The notes beneath the pieces were generated by a model. The model worked only from the letters and a program-made list of their open reading frames with translations. It was not told the origin of the DNA and did not search any database. A DNA stretch of 64,000 nucleotides from Corynespora cassiicola. Its lineage: Eukaryota > Ascomycota > Dothideomycetes > Pleosporales > Corynesporascaceae. This document shows positions 1 to 11,304 of the stretch, piece after piece; the first letter of the stretch is position 1, and each line of letters opens with the position of its first letter. The position numbers and the translations under genes are program-made. The DNA lies in contig JAEUWY010000012.1 of NCBI GenBank assembly GCA_022059125.1, forward strand, positions 1,302,001 through 1,366,000, read 5' to 3'.

Positions 1-1325
1 TCCGCGACCAAACAACTTGAGGGTTTTGGCTATCCCTGCGCCAGGGGTATCCGTTCTCGATCGTGAATCTTGACAGTGACAAGCAAGGCGACGGCCAAGC
101 CACAGCCTCACCCAGCATACCCCAGATCGACCTTTGTCTCTGTCGCTCTTGCGCACCTCCCCAAACGAGGATTCCCTGCGTAGATTACACGCGCGGATCC
201 GGCATGGATGGCCTCGTTTTGGATGGTTTGATGAAAGGGGAACGCGCGTCTCAGATGCCCTCTTCCCCGGGCGTCCGCCGACTTGGCAAAAGGAGTCGGA
301 AACGGGATCTCTGGCACTCCTGCACATCCTCTACCCCCCTCTCCCTACCACTTTTTTTTTTCTTCTCCTGGCGAGCAGACGGCCGAGCCATGGATGCTTG
401 GGACGGGAGTCTGAAACAGGGGCTTTTGACGCCCCGTGCCGTCAATGGCTTCTGGAAGGCTACATGGCTTACTACACATGGGGCGTCAACAATAGCCGTT
501 TTGGTACTAGACGGCCGGAGGATAGGGAGTGGGATGTGGGGGGACGGTTCGGCCAAAAAAGGGGACCCAGTCGGCCCGACTTTCGATGATTGACAAGTAA
601 CGGGCGGGCATTGCAGTGCAGCGCCTGAGGAGCCTGGGGGGGGAAGGGATTTCGGCTTTATCGGGAAGCCGAGGGAGAGTTGGAGCGGTGGGTATGAAGT
701 GCATGGCGTTGCTGCTACCGACAAGCATCAAGCATATGCACTGAACTCTGGAAGATCGTCTGCTGCAGGTATGGGAACCCTCAGCTTTGACGGCAGTAAT
801 GTAATGACTACAAGGTGTGGACATTTGAGATCTACTTAGTGTGTGAACTACCTGAGTCAAGTGACGCCAAAGTTGTGGCAGGTTGAAAGAAAATCTTCAA
901 AGACAGATACGAGCACACCATAAGACACTCCCTTGTTTGGTCACTCAAAAAGCAATAGCGTCTTTCAAAGTAAAATCGTGCAATTCATTATAATGAGCAG
1001 TCATGTACCACATGATGCTAGCTACCTGGTTGATTCTGCAAGCGATGCGAAAAAAGCGAAAGCCGTCGTACTTGAACGATGCAATCTATTTTCCGTTTGG
1101 TATCATAAAGACCTCAAGTCTATACCTCCACCATTGTTGTCCTAATGCGTCTTTTAGACGAGATGGCTCGCCGGAGTGTGTCGTTAACATTGATAATGGA
1201 AAAGAAAGGAAAAATACACGACCAACGCCCTATACCGTCCCATTGCCCATGCTCCCAATGCTATGCAAATTAAAAAAAAATCCTAACATCTGCACCTGTG
1301 TTGAACATGGCTGTGTAATCAAGAT
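1..1325. other. No supported gene (left edge)
   Basis: Open frames of up to about 175 codons lie here on both strands, but they overlap one another in several frames, have low-complexity composition and resemble no family I know. There is a T-run near 351-361 and a short G-run near 638-645. The last 300 bases are AT-richer and probably include the 3' untranslated region of the minus-strand hydrolase gene that ends at 1326. Confidence 0.5.
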
Positions 1326-2723
1326 TTACTCTTCAATAACACCAGTCTGAACCATGCTCGCCCTCAGGACTTTGCGATACTCGCGCTCAATGCCGTGCTT
1401 CACGGCATCCAGTACAGTATCGACGGTGGCCCGGGGCTGGAAGCGGGGCGTGGTTCCCTCCTGGAAAACACCCGTGCGAACCAAAATGCTGTACCACTGG
1501 TTGTCGGCGCGCTTATCAAACTCGTTGGTACCACGGATATCAGACTCAGGAGTGTCTCCCACAAAATAGACAGTGTCAGGGGGGGAGTCAATGCCATGTG
1601 TGTCCTTGCGCCACTGCTGGAGCAGACGAGTTGCAAATTCAAAAGTGCCAATTTGAGGCTTTCCAAAAGCAGTCGTCTTGAGCTCCTTGCCAGTGACGGC
1701 CTTGAACATAGCTTCGAGTGAGACCCTGAGGGCGCCCATTCCGATTCGGGTCAAGTCTAGAAGTCGTTAGTGCATGTTCACGATAATCTAGATCGAAGGT
1801 CAATGCTCACCATGAGAAGCCGACCAAACGACGTCATTGTGGCTGAAGAAAACTGGTGGACCCTCGTCGAAATTTGCGGACCTGGTTCCAAGCCTGCCGT
1901 TCTTGCTCATGAGCAAATCAAGAATGATTTGTTGGTCAGAGGCCCAGTCGCGCGAATCCGCAAAGACGAAAATGGCCTCAATCTCGACCTCTGCAAAGTT
2001 TCGCGCCCTCGAGTTTTTGTATTCATCGTCGGTCAATTTGCGGAAGGGGGTGGTGTCTTCGTTATCTTTGATGATATCTCCAGGAGTGACGACATCCTTG
2101 AAGCCGTAACCTTCGGCAACGTGCCTGCACTTCTCGCCTTCGCCACCAACGACGAGAACAGTGGTGTACTTCTCAGCCATCTCCCTCATGGGAGTGTGAC
2201 CGCAAATGAATTGTCCTGGAGAGACTTCCATCTCAAGTTGCTGGCTAAGCTGAATGCATCGCTCAGCTTCGGTTTTGCCACCTCCATTGGTAACGAAGAT
2301 GTAAGGGCTGTATTCGTTTAGCAAGTGCCTTATTCCGGTAACTTTGAGAATCACTTACACCTTGATGCCAAACTCGTTCTCTCCGTTGAGCATCTTCATG
2401 GCCTCTATGGCCTCCGGAATAGGTCGTCCACCACGGATCAACACGCCATCGATATCAAATGCAAAAGCATACTTGTCCGTGACAGTAGTCTCGGGGGGAG
2501 TGGGGGGAGTGCCTGGCGATGCGGGTGCGTCGACGTGCTGCCTGGCAGCTTCCATACCAGCTGCGACCTCCGACGCATCGCTGGGGGCCATGAGATGCCT
2601 AGGTGGGACGACTACAGTCGGCCCCATCTGAACGGATTCATTAGTGGCCTCTGTCGACGAGAGACGACGAGCATAACGACTCGTGCTCCCAGCGGTAGGG
2701 GCCAAAAGTGAGGGACCAGACAT
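1326..2723 (-). CDS. HAD-superfamily hydrolase, CECR5/YKR070W type
   Basis: Three exons (2359-2723, 1811-2307, 1326-1756) give about 430 residues. The introns are 51 bases (2308-2358, donor GTAAGT, branch TGCTAAAC, acceptor TACAG) and 54 bases (1757-1810, donor GTGAGC, branch CACTAACG). Residues 1-80 are Ser/Pro-rich with several Arg, and may be a mitochondrial presequence. The core starts with the HAD motif I FDIDGVL (nucleophile Asp about residue 90), followed by the family signature YIFVTNGGG (motif II Thr) and, near the C-terminus, VGDTPESDIRGTNE (motif IV acidic pair). In this family motif I leads to a phosphatase-like Rossmann domain with a large cap. The substrate of CECR5 proteins is not settled, so I infer only a phosphohydrolase-like enzyme, possibly mitochondrial. 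Nothing looks broken. The family assignment is secure, the function is not. Confidence 0.9.
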
Positions 2724-5700
2724 GTTGGCGGTGAGGATTTGTGGGCAAAGAGAGAAGATCTCGCTGTTTCGGTGCTACTCTTGCGCAAATTTGTGGGCGA
2801 CTTTGGGGGAGCTGCAGAGTGTGTGGAGAAAAAATGTCTGATTGTGGGGTGGAAGTGACAGCTTTTATGTCTGTTCGGGCGAAGGCTCAAGAAACTGGAG
2901 AATCCAGGCAAACCCCTCAAACGGGCGGAGAGAACAGTGGGACTGGTGGAGATGGAGGATGTGGTATGTCGGTGAGGACACAGTTCCGGAAATTTATACA
3001 GAAGCAATCAGACAAGGCACCTACCCTGACGGGTACATAATTCAGAAACGCTGGGCGCAGGTGTGGTCATCGAATATTGGCCTCATCGACGCCGACATTG
3101 GTCCCTGAGGGTAATGGTTATCACACGAATCTGATTATAGTGGAGACACGTGCGTCATTGTACCGATGCTGTTAGAAGTAGGGACAGACGGACAGGACCC
3201 AAACTACGCCGATCGGGTGGCCGTCACCGTCGAAGCATGGGTCTCTAGCATGTGGGAGGGTATTGTGCGCATCTCCAGAGATACTATTCGATACTCGGCC
3301 TTTTTGCTGTTGCAGTGTTGCAGGAAAAGTGGGTACCGGCTGGAGGAGGACCAGGAGGCGGGCGATGGATTCTCGAGTCCGCTCAGCGCGCGTGGGAGCC
3401 CTGGTAGAACCATGTGTCTGACGGCCGCGGTTCAGTGGGAGGTTGAGTGCTGAGGTCGAAAAGTCTGAAGGGACATGACGCCATGGTCCCGGGTCCGCTC
3501 GCCAAAGTGCCTCAAAGGAGGTGGCCAACCTGCCCGTCCCGGGAGAAATTCCCATTCAATGAACGCTGCCAGGGACTTGTTTTTCCTTCAGCAGCCTGCA
3601 ACGAGCTGCAGCGAGATGCGGGCGAAAGGCCCTGATGCGCGCACGGATCGCCGTGACCATTACCTCCAACGTCAGGATGAGGGAGCGCCAAAGCCGGGTA
3701 TTTCTCGTCGGCCAAGCCTCGGTCGGTTCAACCCTGGCCGCCAGCCTAAAGCGGAAAGTTGAGGCTGAAGGTCACGGCACGATTGCCGTCTTCTCTCACC
3801 CAAGCCACATGGAATGGCTTGGTGCGACCAGTCGCCGCAGGGACTACGAGCTCCTACCGGACATCACCCACGCCAGCCCTGCGAGCACGTCGATGACCCC
3901 GTGGAGGACGGCCCGATGCCTTTGCCCTCTGTGCCAGACTGACGACGCGGACGCGGACGCGACACACCGTGTGCTCTCCTCCTGCCTGCGCTCCATCATT
4001 TCGTCACGGCTTTGCATGTCGTTATCGCACCCTTCGCGTGTGCAGCCCACCGCCCCCCATTTGCTCACCCTCAAGACTGCGTAAATAATACTCGCGCATA
4101 AGCCCTTGCAGGAGGCGGCAGTGCAAAGACCCTTTCCGTGTTGGCCTCCATAGAGGGTACCCACAAAAAGTATCGAATCCGTCCGCGCTTTACATCACTG
4201 TACATTATCAACCACATCTTGACCGGATGCTGGCGACTCGCGGACACTCGAGACTACAGGTGACAGCACCAAAAGCACGCAGATGTAGCGCAGTGCATGG
4301 TAAACTTGATCACTCCTGAAGGGGGTGATCCTAAGGCGGGCGGGCTATGGCGCACCATGAGGTCGTCGCGCAGGTGGTGTGCGGCCGAGCGGTGGACGTC
4401 TACGCTGTGAGGGTTGCGGAACAAGCACCCGCGCGCGGTCAGCAGCAGGAATGACGGCCGTCTGCTTGACAGGATTACAACCATGATTGTATTAGCAAGG
4501 GATCAGGTATTCGGATCGAAGTGTGAGAGTAACAGTAGGCGCCGCGGCAGCATGGCCCGAGCAGTGGGTCTCCTGCTTACGCTGTCGCAGAGTACGGTGC
4601 GCCGTCTCCAACGAGCAACCCACCAGCTCGCAGCTCCGCCACAGTGTCGGGTAGATAGATAAAACTGGTCATCCACGGCCGAGTGTAAGATGAGGCGGAA
4701 GCCCAAATTGGCAGGCGAGCTGTGCGGCGCGTACTGGGAGTCCTACTTGATTAAAACTCGGCCAGCCATTCCCGAGTTCTGCATACTCGTGTTACCTTTA
4801 TTGGCAGTTGACTCTGTCGCCGTCCCGCTTCCATTGTCGCATACTTATGCCCGCGAAATGGGCATGTGGGGACCCCGTGTTGGCTTTAACCATAGGATGG
4901 GGACGAGGGTCTGAGGGCAGTCGCGGACAGGCGAGGGCAGAGGGCAGAGGCAGATGAGGACAACTGAGACGCCAGAAACGGGCCGGCGCGTACGAAGCAA
5001 CGTTGCACCTTCACATCTTCGCCCTTTCCGTGCGACTGCTTGCTCAACCGCCGTCGACGATCACTGTGGGCGGGATTTTGACGCGGATGGCGGACGCCGA
5101 GATGAGCCCGGCTTCGCTCCACTGTTACTGCGGAGAGACGGGTCGGTACTAATGTAACTGACATGGCAGTGACAGGAGAGACGGCGGTTACCAGCGGGCG
5201 GGAGCATACTCGGTAATGGTCTGCCATTCGACTGGGCCGTGTATGGAGGATATGGGCGTGGAATCGGCCGACCATGGCCGACTAGTGAGGAGCAGAGGGG
5301 GTGTTCCGCGGGTCCTGGTCGTGGTAGCGGATGGCTGTGTTGTTGTTGTGGGGAGATTGTGGAGAGGAGACGGCAACAGGTTGGAACGGCGCAACTCTGG
5401 AAGGCGCGAGTACCGCGACTGCCCCATTAGCGGACCTCAACCCCGCTGTGCCTGCCTTTCTGGTGTCCTCCTGATGCTATCCATGATGGCCACCCAGCTG
5501 TGACTCAACCCACGGTCACCATGAGGCCATCGGATTCGGCCACCCGCAGTCGTCCTCCTCTTGGCCCCTCTTTGCTCCAAAGGTGGGGTGCGACATCGCT
5601 GCTGCGCCCATGAACTGGACGGGGGGCAGCCTCCAGCGCTCGAAAAACGCCAACAAGGGCGTGGTGCAGAAGCAGAGACAGCACTTCGCTCGTGTGCGGA

Positions 5701-5922
5701 CGCAGCTTCAGCATGGCATCCCCAAAACCTCGCCCTCCCGCCCCAGCCATCTCGCCGAAGGCCGACTTGCCCCAGCCGGACGCCTGCCACCCGTCGCTGC
5801 CGCCTCTGTGCAGCATGTCGCCCACCTCGGGCGCATCCAGGATGCCCATGGACGAGCAACACCACGCCACTCATCATCCGGCGTCCAGAACACCCAAAAC
5901 GTCGTGATAGAGGAGGGCCCGC
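2724..5922. other. Intergenic, no supported gene
   Basis: About 3.2 kb upstream of both the minus-strand hydrolase and the plus-strand gene starting near 5923. Open frames are short, overlap on opposite strands and are rich in Arg, Pro and Ser, as expected of GC-rich non-coding DNA. The part from 5583 to 5949 may contain a 5' exon of the downstream gene (see that entry). I see no repeats of note. Confidence 0.45.
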
Positions 5923-7932
5923 ATGCATTGCAGACACGCACTAAACGTGGTCAGTTACCGTGTCTTCACCGATCAACCCGGCGTCACCGGGCGGCTTGCT
6001 GATGGCTTCGATATAGAGCGGCTATTTGGGAAAAGGATGCCCAATTCTGCCAGTCTAGAGAGCCAATCATTCGAAGAAAAGAGGCAGCGATTGCTGGAGC
6101 AAGACGACTGGGTTGGCCTCGCCCCATCCCGTCCGGTCAAGGCAGCAATTGATGCCCAGGAAGAGAAAGAGAAGGATCGGATTGGCAAGCGGAGGAAGGT
6201 CCGAGGTAGAGGTGCAAAAGGCGACATCGAAAGCCCGCGGCGATCCCGTCTTCCCGCTGTTAGCGACCGTCCGAACCCTTTCGTGCTTCAGGACGACATG
6301 GACAACATTAGCATCCGAATCGGGACAGACGCACTGACCAACCGTACTCTAACTCGCCAGATTGATCATGCGCAACCATGTCTACAGGCGGCACATGCAT
6401 CTGATCACGCCTCTGCTGAGAGCATGCTTTTTGACGACGAAAACCTGTACACGGTCTCAGCGCGCAAGCGGAAGCACTCGGTGGATTGCATTAGTCTGAA
6501 TGCCATCATGCCCACCGACATGCCCACCGTCATGTCCACTCAGGCACCTGCCACTCCGCAGCAAGTGACCGTTTTAGGCAGACGGGACAATCGGTCTGAT
6601 TCTAGCAGCGGGAAGGCGCCTCCTTCCATTTCCTTTCCCTTGCTGGTGAAGAATGCAATAGCGCCCGGTCCGAGGCATGGCGTCTCTCTGAAGCACATTT
6701 CGCCCGCCGGGGGCTTACAGACACCGTCCATTACTGTTTCGACCGACATACATGGCACTAGTAAGCTCCAATATCCTCGCCTGGTGCCTAGAAAGTCTCC
6801 CGATTGTTCAATTGAAGCCCGTGTGGTCTTAGAAGGCAGCACGATCGGTCAACCAACTCATGAGCGTGAATCAACTAATGCAGGGCTACTCAAATCAGGA
6901 CGCGGAACAGGCGACGAGCAAGGGCTCGTCAACGCTGAGAAAGTTCCCGTCTGCCGGCCTCGGATCGTCGATGACGGTCCGTGGAAATCGTTCCTCGCGT
7001 GCTCCAATAATAGTTCTCCCCGTTCAGGGACAGGAGACGCGCCCCGAAGGAGTCCACCGCATTTTGCAGAACGGAGCCACAACAGAATGATAACTGAAGC
7101 TGGACTCAGTGCCGGGTCACAACATGCCACTCTTGGTGACCAAACGCGCATTAGCTCACCATCATGCAGCTCCGCCTCTCTGCCGTCTATTCGGCAGACG
7201 CAGCAGGAAAGCAGGATGAATGGCCATACACGAGAGGCTCCGAGGGCAGGTGCACGCTCGGATCGGAGCGAAGCGCATGGCTTAGTTGCTAACGAGAAGC
7301 TGTGGCAGAGGTTCGTTTTTGGGAGTCAGGATGAAGACATGTCTTCACAATCTCGGGGTAGCAACGTGGAAGATGGAGCCATACCCGAAAATATGAAGGG
7401 CTATGCAACGTGGGGGGTTTCGCCACCAAGACGTCAGGTCTCCTGTGTTGCTGTCGGCTCGGTCAGCTCTACACCGTTTAGATCAGTCTCTGGCTTGACC
7501 TCGTGCGTAAGCGACGACGTACAAGATACAACAGCCCGCGCGCCATCTTCAACGTCCTCAGGGTCTATGTTGCCAACCATGGCTCTGCCGGCAGTTTCAG
7601 TCGGTGCCAGAGGCCTCGTCGAGGCGACGAGCGACCTGGACTTTGGCGATGACGAATTGCAGGCTGCCGAGACGACGGGCTTGGGAGAGCAGGCAGGAGC
7701 CCGCGCGTCCATGACAAGAGACAGGTCTTTGGATGCCTCGTGGTCAAGGATTTTTGGTGACTCAAGGGCGCCCATCGGCCTGGACCGGCCGCACGGCTCG
7801 AGGAATGGACGAGCTGTCGGACCGGCTCTGGCGAAAAGAAGCGAGCGGCAGACGCACTGGTACCACAGGGACGAAATTTCAGAAGACAGCGACGACGGCA
7901 TAGAGCTAGTTGATGCAGACAGATTGATGTAG
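5923..7932 (+). CDS. Hypothetical disordered nuclear-type protein (fungal)
   Basis: A continuous frame of 669 codons. I do not recognise a named family. The N-terminal 100 residues look conserved: an LFGKRMPNSASLES segment, a basic helix (EEKRQRLLEQ), then DWVGL, and a bipartite basic stretch (GKRRKVRGRG) that could be a nuclear localisation signal. The rest is Ser/Thr/Pro-rich and probably disordered, with an acidic end (SEDSDDGIELVDADRL). The start is uncertain. A plausible intron at 5950-6016 (donor GTCAGT, branch TTGCTGATG, acceptor ATATAG) would replace the first 30 residues by an upstream exon in another frame that reaches back towards 5583 and joins in phase at GAG-CGG before LFGK. The GTCAGT donor is used by two other genes here. 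A nuclear role is a guess from the basic motif only. Confidence 0.65.
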   Translation: MHCRHALNVVSYRVFTDQPGVTGRLADGFDIERLFGKRMPNSASLESQSFEEKRQRLLEQDDWVGLAPSRPVKAAIDAQEEKEKDRIGKRRKVRGRGAKGDIESPRRSRLPAVSDRPNPFVLQDDMDNISIRIGTDALTNRTLTRQIDHAQPCLQAAHASDHASAESMLFDDENLYTVSARKRKHSVDCISLNAIMPTDMPTVMSTQAPATPQQVTVLGRRDNRSDSSSGKAPPSISFPLLVKNAIAPGPRHGVSLKHISPAGGLQTPSITVSTDIHGTSKLQYPRLVPRKSPDCSIEARVVLEGSTIGQPTHERESTNAGLLKSGRGTGDEQGLVNAEKVPVCRPRIVDDGPWKSFLACSNNSSPRSGTGDAPRRSPPHFAERSHNRMITEAGLSAGSQHATLGDQTRISSPSCSSASLPSIRQTQQESRMNGHTREAPRAGARSDRSEAHGLVANEKLWQRFVFGSQDEDMSSQSRGSNVEDGAIPENMKGYATWGVSPPRRQVSCVAVGSVSSTPFRSVSGLTSCVSDDVQDTTARAPSSTSSGSMLPTMALPAVSVGARGLVEATSDLDFGDDELQAAETTGLGEQAGARASMTRDRSLDASWSRIFGDSRAPIGLDRPHGSRNGRAVGPALAKRSERQTHWYHRDEISEDSDDGIELVDADRLM

Positions 7933-8437
7933 TGGGTTGTGTTTCTCTCTGGCAGTGGGTGTTACACGGATGCCTCAGGCTTACGCGTGCTAGCAACGGC
8001 TCATGCCACGTTCATCTTTGTACCTAGGCACCCAGCAAAGTCGTGTGGGGGCTGCATTTAGCGATGCGAGATCTCGTGGAACAAATGGATTATTTACAAT
8101 GGGACTTTTTTTTTTTTCGTCTTGTTTGGCCCTCGCCCCTTGGCGGCTGGGCGAATGCGAGGCTACTCAGGACGCTGCAGTGACAGCGGGCAGAAAAGGT
8201 GCTCCCAGTCCGTTTATGGATGTAGGCTCGCAGGACAAGTGGTAAGGCTGGCCTTGCAGCGCCGGATACCCTTCCTCCAGGACAGCAAAGCGGTAAAGGG
8301 GGGCGGTTTGGCGGACTGTGCGTCCGTCCAATCCCGGCCGTGCGCGTTTCGTGTGGCATCTCGTCGCTATGCATGTCATCCCAGGTGTTCGCGAAAAGCG
8401 TGGGTGCAGCTTCAGATACGTGCGAGGCTATATCGTC

Positions 8438-8455
8438 GGGGGGGGGGGGGGGGGG
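8438..8455. repeat. Homopolymer G-run (18 G)
   Basis: Eighteen consecutive G on the plus strand within an intergenic region. It is prone to slippage and to sequencing error, so its exact length is unsure. Confidence 0.9.
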
Positions 8456-9366
8456 CGGCGTGGTAACACGGCGCTGGGGCACCCCAGGCCGGGCAGGCGT
8501 GAGCGAGCTGGAGCCAGAGAGGGAAAGAGAACGGGAAGGGCTATTTCCTGGGACGGGCTTTCGGATAAGCCGCGCGCATGGAATTGGGCAGCAGAGGAGG
8601 AGCTTGCTGGCTCGCTGGCGCGCTCGCTCGGATCAGCGCAGCGCACAGAGGCAGGGCAGGTTTCCTTTCAGCTGACGCAAAGGGGTGGAGTGGGCATTCC
8701 GGGCGGCAGGACAACAAAGGATGGTCGGATGAGGCATCATTATCAAGAGGGTTGGTGATGCGAGCAGGAAGAACGGAAGGGCGATTGGGATTGATTGGTG
8801 GTTGGCGACGAAGAGAATGAGGATATCACACCGCCAGCCAGTCCATGTGACCGCACCCTGCTGGCGATGGGCCACGGTGGGTGGAAGGCGGCAGATTTGT
8901 GGGGAGAGGGAGGTGATTCGTGGGAGGCTCAGGGGTCGAAATCCTTGCAAAGGGGACATGCTGGCTTCTGGAAAGCGTTGGAAACAAGGCCGTCACGCGA
9001 CGTCTCCGCTTGCATTGCAGCAGGGCGTGGGTGGGGAGGGGGGAGGATACGGAGCAGGCGTGTAGCGCATCGTGGACCCCCCCCTCACTACTGTTTTCTG
9101 TTGGGCGGGGGTGCACGTCAGGCAACTGGGCGTGCCTGGAGCGGCGCGTCAGGGTGGAATTGCCAACAAAACTTTCTTTTCCACAGCGTTCGGGGGGGCG
9201 GAGTGTTGAAGCTTGTCCCGCACTCAACCACCCAAGGATCGTCGACCAGGGCTGATCCAAACTTAAACCAGATTACCGGCTCGCTCACGACCTTCGTTTC
9301 AATGACATAGGCCCACGCCACGTGTGTGGGTGGAAGCCTCGCGGAGGATGCGCGATGCGAGTGGCC

Positions 9367-9397
9367 GCTACTCGCAGCTACTCGCAGCTACTCGCAG
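9367..9397. repeat. Three tandem copies of a 10-base unit
   Basis: The unit GCTACTCGCA occurs three times in direct succession, with no gene nearby. It is probably a small minisatellite. Confidence 0.8.
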
Positions 9398-10114
9398 GGC
9401 TCCATGGGGCTCACTGGCGCTCGGCGGGACAGAAGGGAGAGGCTGTTTGATAGACACGGCCATCCAATGGATCTCTGGGGGGGCAAGGCGGGCGTGCTGG
9501 TGCTGCCAACGCTGCAGTGACGTACGGGGCTAGGCAACGCACACTGCCACCGAGCGAGGAGACTGGATATTACCCGTCTTCTCACCGTCTCCTGGCACAG
9601 TCATCATTTACGAGCCCCCAGCGCTGGCCGTGACTGGCGAAGGGCTGGTGGGATGCTGGCAGACTGAAGCGTGTCGGTGAGGAGCAGGCTAGCAGTCAAA
9701 TGAGGATGTACGACCGCCGGTGTCCATCCGAGGTATCATCTACCTATCGCATTTCAGGCTGGCCGTCTCGTATCGCGTCGACTGTTTCGCTCCGAGTTCC
9801 ATCCAGGGCGGGCTCCGCATGCGACTGGCTATTCTTACCTCGTCCCAAGAGGGCTGCGGTACGGTACTCGGCTGTGTAGCATGCTACAGCGCTACGTGCG
9901 TGCCTCGCCGTCAAGGCCGTCGGTGCAGCCTGTGTGGAGATCCGCGCCGGAAGGGTCGGCAGAAGGCTGTGATTGCGACTTGCCGGCGCTCCTGTGGTAG
10001 ATCCTGCTGCCAGCGTGCTCCTTGGCCGCGACGGCGCAGCAGCGCGCCGTGCTGATTCAGTCAGAGGGCCATGGCATGGGGAAGAGGCATGGGAGGCATG
10101 GGTGGACGGGCGAT

Positions 10115-10165
10115 GGGCAGCGGCGGTGGGCAGCAGCGGTGGGCAGCAGCGGTGGGCAGCAGCCA
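10115..10165. repeat. Imperfect GGGCAGCAGCGGT repeats
   Basis: Tandem, slightly varying copies of a 12-13-base CAG/GGT unit. More CAG/GGC-rich sequence follows to about 10255. Confidence 0.7.
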
Positions 10166-10312
10166 TTGCCAGCAAGCGGCCAGCAGGGCCAGCAGGGCCA
10201 GCACGGCCAACACCAGCCCAGCCCCAGCAGCGAGCAGCGAGCAGCGCTGGAGGCCTGCCTGAAAAATCTCCGCGAATGGCCTCGCGCACCCGCACACAGA
10301 CAGCAAATTGCT

Positions 10313-10327
10313 GGGGGGGGGGGGGGG
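10313..10327. repeat. Homopolymer G-run (15 G)
   Basis: Fifteen consecutive G on the plus strand, about 1 kb upstream of the phospholipase C start. It is prone to slippage. Confidence 0.9.
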
Positions 10328-11304
10328 AGGAAAATCAACGTCATCCTGGACGAGAACACGACGTTTCAACTACGCCCATAGCTGCGTGGGCCGCCCGCTG
10401 CTAACCAGGGCGCTACAGGGACAGGGCAGGCAGGGCGCATGCGCGCCAGGACGACGGGACCAGCTCACAGCTCTCCGTGCTTCCCGGCAGCCCAGCGTCT
10501 ACCTATGGTGTCAGGCCACTCGAGTGGCAGGGAGTGGCGTCGAGTGTAATTTAGTGCTGCGGGCTCGTGAGGCGCTGCTTAGGCCTTCCCTTTCAACGGT
10601 TGTCATTTTATGTACCTCCGTGCTGCTGCCATCGTTGGGCTATTCCCCAAAATATCGGTTCCCACATTCCACCATCCCCCCCAACGCCCGCCCAAGCCCC
10701 CAGCCCACGCGATCCCTCCTTTATATTTTTTTTTGTGTGATTCCCTTCTCGCCCGCAACCTCCACTGCGCCGCTGCCTGCACTGCGACTGCCACTGCGAC
10801 CTGCGCGCCCGCCTTCACCTTCGACCGTCGCCGGCTCCGACCTGATTGTCCCCCTCCCGCCTGTCACCGCGTGTGCGCCCCGGCAGAGCTGCACCATCCC
10901 ACGCCCGACCCCCGGCCTGCATCGCCTACGTCGCCTGCCTGCATCGCCTGCACGCAATAGCCGTGGCCTCTATAATCACCACAGAGCAGCTGACCGCAGT
11001 CCTGAACAAGCCCTTTCCGGCGCAGCGCGCGCTTGAGGCCCCTGCTCGCTACAAGTCGTCTAGCTGCCGCGCAGTCAGCGATGCCATTCTGCTAGAGCTG
11101 TCTGAGCTTGCCCCCAAAACACGCCCCCAGGCCGCGAACTTCTATAAACGTGCTCCCGTGGCTCTACCCGCTGCCACCTCCAGCCAATTCCACCGCGCCT
11201 GCCCTCCCAGACAATGACGGCCAACTAAGGCTACCTCCACCCCTCCGACCATACCCATCCACCGTCCACCACCATCTCCCACCTCCAATACACACACCAC
11301 CACC

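Larger units (their letters stand above)
7933..11304. other. Intergenic and long CT-rich leader of the PLC gene
   Basis: No supported gene. The stretch holds two long G-runs (8438-8455 and 10313-10327), a 10-base direct repeat near 9367-9397 and a CAG/GGT-rich repeat near 10115-10165. From about 10600 to 11304 the plus strand is strongly C/T-rich, which suits a promoter and 5' untranslated leader of a fungal housekeeping gene. Open frames here read through simple sequence and carry no recognisable domain. Confidence 0.5.

Noticed and set aside
3726..3736. tRNA B-box-like sequence (GGTTCAACCC)
   Set aside because: No A box at the right distance and no cloverleaf stems around it. Similar single B-box matches at 15940 and 59793 also failed.
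5505..5937. Minus-strand frames of 121-166 codons upstream of the disordered protein
   Set aside because: Partly protein-like in appearance, but antisense to a plausible plus-strand 5' exon and without any recognisable motif.
9744..10295. Minus-strand frame of about 183 codons
   Set aside because: It runs across CAG/GGC repeats, is Ala/Arg/Pro-rich and has no domain.
10308..11036. Plus-strand open frame of about 240 codons before PLC
   Set aside because: It reads through a G-run and the CT-rich leader. Its Pro/Ser/Leu-rich composition is that of the leader, and the PLC start downstream is complete without it.
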